A DNA stretch of 10,078 nucleotides from Breoghania sp037026715 (GTDB lineage: Bacteria; Pseudomonadota; Alphaproteobacteria; Rhizobiales; Stappiaceae). Each line of letters starts with the position of its first letter. Position 1 is the stretch's first letter. The stretch is taken from NCBI RefSeq assembly GCF_037026715.1, contig NZ_JBANCG010000023.1:1-10078 (forward strand), read 5' to 3'. Below are positions 5,060 through 10,078 of the stretch, piece by piece. Below the pieces are notes generated by a model. It was not told the DNA's origin. It was given only the letters and a program-made list of their open reading frames with translations, and made no database searches. The translations under genes and the position numbers were made by a program.

Positions 5060-6379
5060 TCAGATGTCGGCAAGCCCTCTAGCGATTGCCATCCATGAAG
5101 AGCGGAGTACGCAATGAGATACCGTCCGTGTCTCCGCCTGAATGCAGTTTAGTGCCGGGTTGCTGACCCAGTAGATCATGTTACTTCCGCCAGGGTTGAA
5201 GCTCTCGATTATTGCGGCGATGTAATCATCGCCATGGGCAATGGCTTGCTGCCACTCCCGCGCGGTAAAATCGGGAGAGCAGTACCCAACAGAACTCTTT
5301 ACTTCGACGTAGATGGTGCGACGTCCCTTCTTGGCGAGCAGATCGTAGCCCACCCTCTGCCGACTGACGTCGTGAACTTCCCAGCCCGCATCCTGAAGTG
5401 CCGCGAAAGCGTATTGTTCAGCTTCCCAACCATAATGACTACGGGGTGGCGACGCAATCGTGCCTGTGAGCACCGGTGTCGGCAAGGGGGCAGCGGCGGT
5501 ACGCGAGCCCAGGCGGGCCTTCGGTCCTGAAGCAGGGGTAGAGCCGAGGGAACTGCTTGAAATGGCTCGTGTTGACGGGAAATATGTCAGCGTAGGAAAT
5601 TCCGAAAGAAAGCGAGCGTTCAGAGGGTTGGTGGGCGATTGATCGAAATATGCGTCGAATTCGGTCTGAGACATGTTGAAGTCAAGGCAGAAGTCCTCGA
5701 CACTAACTGACGATCTCGATCCCACTGCCAATCCCGGATTACCATCATGGTAGACAGCATAGATCAGAGGAACCACTGGAATCCGCTGTCCTCCAGGAGC
5801 CACGTAGGGCGCGAAGTTGCTAATATTCATGAGGTCGACGGCAGCAAAACCATTACCGCCCGGATCAATTCGCAGCCATTTTCTGTGACTTTCTCCACGG
5901 TAGACTGCCTCTGTGGGGCAGAGCTCACACTGACCGCCCTCCAAATTGCCAATCAAGTGACGGCAGTCTTCGCGTGGCTCGTCCAGAAACGTTCGGCTGT
6001 CCAGTTCATTCGGGGTTGCGTAGCATCCTATCCCCTTTTGGAGATGCAGATTGTTGCGCCAAATGTTGGACTTCTCAGTTCTGCCTGGAGGGACAACACC
6101 AGTTCGCGCAAGATGATTGTCTTCAAAGAGCGATAGAACGCATTCGTTCAGCGGGCGTGAGGCTTTAGAGTAAAGATCGTCAAGAAATGACTGAAGGACC
6201 TCCGAAGTAACGAATGTTCCAGAGTGAATTGTGGGAATATTTTGTTGGAAGAACTTCAGCCCGAGGAAAATCTGGACGAATCGGCCCTTGTAACGTCGGC
6301 CACCTGCTCCGCGCCTGAACTCAGTGAGCAGCTCGGTTGCTCGTTCGTAAGCGCGCGCATTGCTGACATCAAGCACCAT
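5060..6379 (-). CDS. Probable type II restriction endonuclease with C-terminal DUF3883/PD-(D/E)XK-like domain
   Basis: A 439-residue protein, last gene of the three-gene operon. ATG 6379 is chosen over the upstream in-frame start at 6535 because GGGAG lies 5 bases before it and it overlaps the methyltransferase stop by only 11 bases. The first 260 or so residues are unrecognised; they contain C151-x2-C154 and a nearby C139 that could bind metal. A Ser/Ala/Pro-rich linker spans about 270-313. The C-terminal domain follows: GWEAEQYAFAAL (about 317-328), GWEVHDVS, VGYDLLAKKG with Asp346, and YVEVKSS with Glu359 and Lys361. This gives a D-x12-E-x-K arrangement typical of DUF3883 and PD-(D/E)XK nucleases. 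Its place beside two methyltransferases makes DNA cleavage of the unmethylated site the likely role. The recognition sequence cannot be read from the protein. An McrB-like or modification-dependent role is less likely. Confidence 0.78.
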   Translation of the reverse strand: MVLDVSNARAYERATELLTEFRRGAGGRRYKGRFVQIFLGLKFFQQNIPTIHSGTFVTSEVLQSFLDDLYSKASRPLNECVLSLFEDNHLARTGVVPPGRTEKSNIWRNNLHLQKGIGCYATPNELDSRTFLDEPREDCRHLIGNLEGGQCELCPTEAVYRGESHRKWLRIDPGGNGFAAVDLMNISNFAPYVAPGGQRIPVVPLIYAVYHDGNPGLAVGSRSSVSVEDFCLDFNMSQTEFDAYFDQSPTNPLNARFLSEFPTLTYFPSTRAISSSSLGSTPASGPKARLGSRTAAAPLPTPVLTGTIASPPRSHYGWEAEQYAFAALQDAGWEVHDVSRQRVGYDLLAKKGRRTIYVEVKSSVGYCSPDFTAREWQQAIAHGDDYIAAIIESFNPGGSNMIYWVSNPALNCIQAETRTVSHCVLRSSWMAIARGLADI

Positions 6380-7547
6380 TTTTACTCCCAGTCCGAACCT
6401 CTGATAGAAAGTCGCAGGCGGTGATCTCGCCTCGCATGAGCCTTTGATACAGTGAAGAGGGAGGAGACGCATAGACTGAAGCGCTCCCATCCGCTCCGGG
6501 AGCGAGGGGCGGTAGATCAGAGATAGCGGCCCCAACCGTCGGGGAAGATGGTACTAGTAGGTCCCCCGAATTCCATGCAGTGACCGCACGTGGTCTGGTG
6601 AGCGGAAAGGCTCCGATCCGAGTTCCGTAGATGAGAACGCGGGTGCGGCGCTGAGGAACTGCAAACTGCTCCGCATTGACTGTCCACACCTCCGTAGAAT
6701 AGCCCGCCTCTTCAAGTGTCGTGGTGACCATGGTTAGTACGCGCCCGCCCTCCATACTCTTTAGGCCGGGTACATTCTCAAAAATAAACCCATCCGGTCG
6801 GACGACCTTCAAGAATTCTGCGTACTTCTTAAAGAGGTGGTTGCGCTCATCTTCCATGCTCCTCTTGTTGCCCGCAGTGGAGAAACCCTGGCAGGGCGGA
6901 CCGCCTAAAACCAAGCGAGGGCGGGAGGTTCTTGGGTGGGCACTAGCAGCAGCAACTAGCTGATTGAAGACCTCGCTATCGCAGACGTCACCTAGGACGG
7001 TCTGCCCCCCAAGGTTTTCCCGGTACGTGTTGAGCGCCGCCGCATCAATGTCGTTGGCAACCAGTTGCTGCCAACCAGCCCAATGGAATCCTTGCGAAAG
7101 TCCTCCCGCCCCAGCAAACAGATCGATAAATTCTCCTGGTTCCCCGAGTGCCCTTGCCAGCTGGAAAGCGAGCAGGGGAGGAACGGCGTTGCCAATCTGC
7201 TTATTGATCGCCGCCTTGCTCCCAGTGAAAACGAAACTGTCTGGAAAGCTCTGCAAACGCGCAGCTTCACGCTGGGAGATCATTCTGTCCTGTGCGTAGT
7301 GGACGAAAGCCCCATTTCCCGGCCGATTGAAGTAGGTGGAAATCGTGTGGGCGGGCGCATCATGGCGCATTCTGCCGTAATATGTCGATCGGCTGCCCTC
7401 TCCCCGCGCATAGCTGGCTCGGATTTGCTCCAACCTTTGCGAGGGGACGCTTAGTGGAATGTCCTTCCAATTCCCCCCAGGAGGGATCGCCCGAACCATA
7501 AGTAGGTCAAGCTCGCTAAGAGACGGCGTGTAATGGTTAGGGATCAT
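6369..7547 (-). CDS. Circularly permuted DNA (cytosine-5) methyltransferase
   Basis: A 392-residue m5C methyltransferase that protects the cognate site of the restriction system. Motif order is unusual. Motif IX (REAARLQSFPD, 93-103) and motif X (IGNAVPP, 118-124) come first. They are followed by motif I (DLFAGAGG, 142-149), motif IV (GGPPCQGFS with catalytic Cys219), motif VI (ENV, 257-259) and motif VIII (QRRTR, 299-303). In ordinary family members IX and X are C-terminal. The N-terminal MVRAIPPGGNWKDIP and YYGRM..DAPAHTIST segments belong to the end of the target-recognition region, and the C-terminal SSLYQRLMRGE looks like its beginning, so the permutation point lies inside that region. 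ATG 7547 leaves 5 bases after the previous stop; a TTG at 7556 overlapping it (TTGA) would add 3 residues. Neither has a good ribosome site, so coupling to the upstream gene is likely. All catalytic motifs are intact. Confidence 0.93.
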   Translation of the reverse strand: MIPNHYTPSLSELDLLMVRAIPPGGNWKDIPLSVPSQRLEQIRASYARGEGSRSTYYGRMRHDAPAHTISTYFNRPGNGAFVHYAQDRMISQREAARLQSFPDSFVFTGSKAAINKQIGNAVPPLLAFQLARALGEPGEFIDLFAGAGGLSQGFHWAGWQQLVANDIDAAALNTYRENLGGQTVLGDVCDSEVFNQLVAAASAHPRTSRPRLVLGGPPCQGFSTAGNKRSMEDERNHLFKKYAEFLKVVRPDGFIFENVPGLKSMEGGRVLTMVTTTLEEAGYSTEVWTVNAEQFAVPQRRTRVLIYGTRIGAFPLTRPRAVTAWNSGDLLVPSSPTVGAAISDLPPLAPGADGSASVYASPPSSLYQRLMRGEITACDFLSEVRTGSKNGA

Positions 7548-7552
7548 CGTAT

Positions 7553-9166
7553 TCAAATTCGCCAGAGGGCGTTGGAAAGCATAGCCTCCCGCTCCGTGGC
7601 ATCGATTTTCGGGAATAGATCTAGCATGACTGCAAACGAATCTCGGCTAAGCCCGTAAAGTTTGGCTGCCACAACCTCTAAACGAACTTCAGCGCCAGCA
7701 ACACCCTCGAGTCGGGAGTTGCATAGCTGGATCAAATCGGCCGAGGTATCAAGCGGTGGGATTTTCACGTTGCGGATCACACCGAGTGAAACGTGTGACG
7801 TGGAAAGCAACGACCTTGCCTGTGCCTCGAATGGAAGTGAGTTGGTTATGGCAAGAAGTTGTCTGAGCTTGAGGGGGCAATTATTACGGAAATAGGCAAC
7901 GTGCAGCGAGTTACCTGCGACCCATTCACCAGGAACTATAGTCGCCTGAACACGCCTTTTTTGGTTCGGTCGCGACACGTCCCGCCAGACAAGCCGCTCA
8001 AAATTTACGCTTTGGGGCAAGGGTGGTGAGCTTAAGGTGAGAAATGATGTGGGCCATTCGACGATCTCGAATCGACCAATCATACGTCCCTTGATGAAGC
8101 GGTACTTGCCCCGATCGGTGAGATACTGTTGATGACCAGTCTCGTCCAATTCACGGCCAGCCCACAGCCCTTGACCCTCATTCTCGAGGTCGCCAAATGA
8201 TCCCAAGCCGGAGAAAAGCGAAGTGATCTGCAGACCCTTAAAGCCGGTTTGAAACGGAATAGTCAATGCAGATTGGCCGGCAATGTCCTTAGCGGAAAGC
8301 GAACCTCGCTCATGGAGCGAGCAAGAGCCATCATAGAGGTCGAGCCGAATTACGGATGTAGCCTCGCCCCTTGTTCCGCTAAAGCAGACGGAAGGTTGAT
8401 CAACCCGGTCGAACAAACGGGCTTCCGCAGGGAAATAAGCCATTTCCGAAATTGAAACGTCTTCGAAAAGCCATTTGCGAAGAGGTGTTGAGGTTTGGTC
8501 AGCAAAAAGAGCTGCTGGGCAGACGATACCCACAGCGCCCCCTGCGCGCACCAACTTGACAGCGAGTTCTGTGCCGACCCGAGCAAGGTTAGTGCCCCAA
8601 CCTGAGAACTTCCTGGTCGGCTGGGAAAGAGGATAGAGCGTTGCCAGACGGGTATCGAAGCTGCGGAGTTGGACGACGAGGCGCTCGCGCTCTGATGGGT
8701 CGAGTTGATCAAGCTCGCGACGGTCGGGCTTAATCGCCTCCCACGGGGGATTGGTAATACACACATCAAAGGAATTAGGATGGTGCGAGGCAGCAGTGAA
8801 AGTGTCTACGCAAATCGCGCTCACGGTGCCGCTGATCCCGCTTTCCGCCAAGGCTAATTCGACATTTTGCCGCGCAATGGCAATTGCGGCCCCGTCGCAA
8901 TCCCACAGCGAAATACGCACGCGCTTCCCCGTAAGTTGCTCCCTTGCCTTGTGTAAGAAACACGCAATGAGGCGGCCATCACCACAGAACGGATCGATGA
9001 CACTTATCTCGCTCCGCCCGTGAACAAGGGGCAAAAGCTGACTAAGGAGGATGTCTGAAATAAACTCCGGCGTGTAAAAGCGCCCTGTCAGCCTCTCCTC
9101 AAGCGTTTTTCCCGAGTAGGCGAACTCGCGGCTTTGAGTCGCTCGTAGACTCCTCACGTGGTTCAC
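7553..9166 (-). CDS. N6-adenine-type DNA methyltransferase (gamma class, NPPW)
   Basis: A 537-residue amino-methyltransferase, first gene of the operon. Motif X GRFYTPEFISDILL starts at residue 28, motif I is DPFCGDG at 58-64 (AdoMet binding), and motif IV is NPPW at 139-142. The order X-I-IV followed by a long C-terminal target-recognition half is that of gamma-class Eco57I/TaqI-like enzymes, usually adenine-N6 methylating. N4-cytosine activity cannot be excluded from NPPW alone. The start is GTG 9166, with GAGGGG (9174-9179) 7 bases upstream, an excellent site; an ATG at 9173 is out of frame. The pairing with an m5C enzyme and one nuclease recalls Alw26I/Eco31I-type systems that modify the two strands of an asymmetric site differently. 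That parallel is an inference from gene content. Confidence 0.88.
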   Translation of the reverse strand: MNHVRSLRATQSREFAYSGKTLEERLTGRFYTPEFISDILLSQLLPLVHGRSEISVIDPFCGDGRLIACFLHKAREQLTGKRVRISLWDCDGAAIAIARQNVELALAESGISGTVSAICVDTFTAASHHPNSFDVCITNPPWEAIKPDRRELDQLDPSERERLVVQLRSFDTRLATLYPLSQPTRKFSGWGTNLARVGTELAVKLVRAGGAVGIVCPAALFADQTSTPLRKWLFEDVSISEMAYFPAEARLFDRVDQPSVCFSGTRGEATSVIRLDLYDGSCSLHERGSLSAKDIAGQSALTIPFQTGFKGLQITSLFSGLGSFGDLENEGQGLWAGRELDETGHQQYLTDRGKYRFIKGRMIGRFEIVEWPTSFLTLSSPPLPQSVNFERLVWRDVSRPNQKRRVQATIVPGEWVAGNSLHVAYFRNNCPLKLRQLLAITNSLPFEAQARSLLSTSHVSLGVIRNVKIPPLDTSADLIQLCNSRLEGVAGAEVRLEVVAAKLYGLSRDSFAVMLDLFPKIDATEREAMLSNALWRI

Positions 9167-9173
9167 TTAACAT

Positions 9174-9179
9174 CCCCTC
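9174..9179 (-). promoter_or_regulatory. Strong ribosome binding site deciding a GTG start
   Basis: GAGGGG on the minus strand, 7 bases before the GTG at 9166, fixes the start of the first methyltransferase. Confidence 0.7.
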
Positions 9180-9213
9180 TGGTAGGCCAGCGCCAACGAA
9201 CACGGCCTTCTTG

Positions 9214-9222
9214 ATTCTAGCA
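9214..9222 (-). promoter_or_regulatory. Candidate extended -10 promoter of the restriction-modification operon
   Basis: On the minus strand the sequence TGCTAGAAT (9214-9222) fits an extended -10 element (TGnTAGAAT), about 48 bases upstream of the GTG start. No good -35 hexamer is seen at 16-18 bases, which extended -10 promoters tolerate. No C-protein gene or C-box is visible, so methyltransferase-first gene order may itself delay the nuclease. Confidence 0.4.
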
Positions 9223-9413
9223 GGCATTCGCGAAAAACACCGGGTCACTTAAAATCGCTGTGGGCCTAAAAGGCAAGGTCGTTTGCGCCGGTCATTCTCC
9301 CATCTCATCCTGTTCGAAAGCATACTGGCTGTAGCTCCAATAGAGATTGCCGAGGAATTATCGATTTGCGGCAGTTGCTTGCTGATCGGTCATATGCAAT
9401 GCAGATGCATAAA

Positions 9414-9432
9414 GGGGGACATTGTGTCCCCC
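9414..9432 (-). terminator. Perfect GC-rich hairpin; possible minus-strand terminator
   Basis: GGGGGACA (9414-9421) and TGTCCCCC (9425-9432) form a perfect 8-base-pair stem with a TTG loop. On the minus strand the stem is followed by TTTAT, a short weak T run. It would stop leftward transcripts from the antitoxin remnants before they enter the restriction operon. A recombination or protein-binding palindrome is the alternative. Confidence 0.45.
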
Positions 9433-9457
9433 CGCGCCATTCCTCAAGCCCCAGCTT

Positions 9458-9682
9458 CTAAGGCTTTTGAGCGATGGTGGGCGCTCCCTCCGGCCCTACC
9501 AAGGCAAGCTGTCTCGCTCTAAAGCGGGTGCAGCGACCGCATCCGCCATCTTCGAAGCCAAAACCCGACATTCTCCTCCCGGCTCCGAAGCCGACGCCGT
9601 CGCGAATAACGGCGATCTGTCCGAACAGGATGCCGTCCTTGTCGTGGTATTCGATGCGAGCGGAGTAGCCCTTGTAGGTCAT
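9458..9682 (-). pseudogene. hicB: Truncated HicB-family antitoxin
   Basis: The first 32 residues (MTYKGYSARIEYHDKDGILF, then GQIAVIRDGVGF) match the N-terminal partial RNase-H fold of HicB antitoxins, which are normally about 100-140 residues. After base 9587 the frame runs into glycine/arginine-rich sequence (from GAGRRMSGFGFEDGG) unlike HicB. No other frame resumes the expected VEEL...AFHEAVDDYL segment or the C-terminal DNA-binding part. The gene is therefore broken at about 9587, probably at a recombination junction. Its ATG overlaps the stop of the HigA-like gene (ATGA), so both belonged to one operon. No hicA toxin is seen in the window. Confidence 0.72.
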
Positions 9683-9995
9683 GCTGCCTCCGGGTTCCTC
9701 GTGGAGGGCTTCACACTGATTTCCAGACCTAGGGCCTTCATTACGCCCAGGAGGGTTGATAGACGCGGGTCCCCGGTCTTGCTGAGGGCGCGATAGAGCG
9801 CTTCGCGGGTAACGCCTGCTTCTCGCGCAACATTGGCCATCCCCTTCGACTTGGCGATATCGCCCAGGGCAGCTGTCATGAGTTTGGGGTCGCCGTCCTT
9901 GAAGACCGCGTCCAGATAGGCGGCGATATCTTCAGATGCGCTGAGACGGTCCTGAATGTCCCATTTTTCAAGGGCATCGACTTTTTCAGATCCAT
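9679..9995 (-). pseudogene. Frameshifted HigA-family addiction-module antidote gene
   Basis: The product would be a small HigA-type (addiction module antidote) DNA-binding protein. ATG 9995 has AGGAG at 10004-10008 and reads MDLKK. The family sequence EKWDIQDRLSASEDIAAYLD, then AVFKDGDPKLMTAALGDIAK, lies in another frame with no in-frame start codon after its upstream TGA. One added A in the A5 run at 9982-9986 would join them into about 105 codons. The helix-turn-helix (NVAREAGVTREALYRALSK) and the C-terminal part are intact. An internal ATG at 9879 could still give a 66-residue protein lacking the N-terminus. No RelE-like toxin is visible upstream within the window. A sequencing error in the run is possible; programmed slippage is less likely. 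Confidence 0.75.
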
Positions 9996-10078
9996 CAGCT
10001 CAGCTCCTTTGTCGTCCGTTTTATCTCCGCGGGGGAGGTGGGGCGGAAACCCTAACAGGCCTGCGCCAAAACCGGGAT
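9996..10078. other. Window edge upstream of the HigA-like gene
   Basis: It contains the AGGAG ribosome site (10004-10008). On the minus strand there is also a short open frame ending GFRPTSPAEIKRTTKELS at a TGA just before the ATG, with a TAG only 18 codons upstream. This does not look like a toxin C-terminus. Nothing else can be called. Confidence 0.3.

Larger units (their letters stand above)
9190..9457. other. Intergenic region between the methyltransferase gene and antitoxin remnants
   Basis: No convincing gene is seen. The + strand frame beginning at 9283 has no recognisable domain or ribosome site. The region contains the candidate operon promoter on its left side and the strong hairpin at 9414-9432. 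It is less GC-rich than the sequence beyond 9590, so the right junction of the island may lie between here and 9587. Confidence 0.5.

Noticed and set aside
4545..5117. 190-codon + strand frame in the left spacer
   Set aside because: It begins at a GTG without a ribosome site, shows no domain, has an unnatural composition, and runs into the 3' end of the nuclease gene on the other strand.
6380..6535. 52-residue N-terminal extension of the nuclease
   Set aside because: It lies wholly inside the C-terminal coding part of the methyltransferase and has no ribosome site; ATG 6379 has GGGAG at the right distance.
9283..9522. 79-codon + strand frame
   Set aside because: No domain and no ribosome site; it crosses the hairpin and the truncated hicB region.
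9465..9560. tRNA-like 3' end (GGAGCGCCCACCA on the minus strand)
   Set aside because: There is no T-arm consensus and no cloverleaf partner for the acceptor stem, so this is not a tRNA or a clear attachment site.
9982..9988. Programmed -1 frameshift in the HigA-like gene
   Set aside because: The run is GAAAAAG, not the AAAAAAG slippery heptamer, and this antitoxin family is not known to use frameshifting. A one-base deletion or sequencing error is simpler.
1..10078. CRISPR array, rRNA, insertion sequence or integrase
   Set aside because: No regularly spaced repeats, no rRNA-like sequence, and no transposase or integrase motifs on either strand.

Overview
The window looks like part of a prophage or phage-derived accessory region in a GC-rich proteobacterium. 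An alphaproteobacterium of the rhizobial order (Hyphomicrobiales) is my best guess. It rests on codon style, the DUF1376 replication gene beside a phage DnaB, and the HigBA/HicB flavours. No rRNA, tRNA, integrase or capsid gene is present to confirm host or phage type.

Left part (1-3465, + strand, GC-rich): a tightly packed phage early/replication operon. It runs from the 3' end of a probable CII-like regulator, through a small cysteine-rich protein and a DnaB-type replicative helicase, to a DUF1376 replication-initiation/loader-like protein and a NusG/RfaH-like transcription elongation factor. Several neighbours overlap by ATGA. The DUF1376 gene contains paired CGAAATTTCA repeats followed by an AT-rich stretch, an arrangement reminiscent of the lambda origin inside gene O.

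Middle (3466-4400): a HigB-HigA toxin-antitoxin pair on the - strand. It is bracketed by two diverged copies of the 3' end (KOW-like domain) of the NusG-like gene: the intact gene on the left and a 74-codon fragment on the right. higB has a near-consensus promoter so close to its ATG that the transcript should be leaderless or nearly so.

Spacer (4409-5059): no convincing gene, but several inverted repeats. Base composition changes here.

Right part (5060-9166, - strand, visibly lower GC): a three-gene restriction-modification operon. It is read as an adenine-type (NPPW) methyltransferase, a cytosine-5 methyltransferase, and a probable endonuclease with a C-terminal DUF3883/PD-(D/E)XK-like domain. 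The cytosine methyltransferase is circularly permuted: motifs IX and X precede motifs I to VIII. The two methyltransferases of different chemistry beside one nuclease suggest an asymmetric recognition site. Methylation genes come before the nuclease, and the junctions are translationally coupled.

Far right (9190-10078): a promoter region, a strong hairpin, and remains of antitoxin genes. These are a HigA-family gene broken by a one-base deletion in an A run and a HicB-like gene cut off after about 32 codons. Overall, defence and addiction modules have been inserted into or next to a phage replication module, with recombination scars on both sides.
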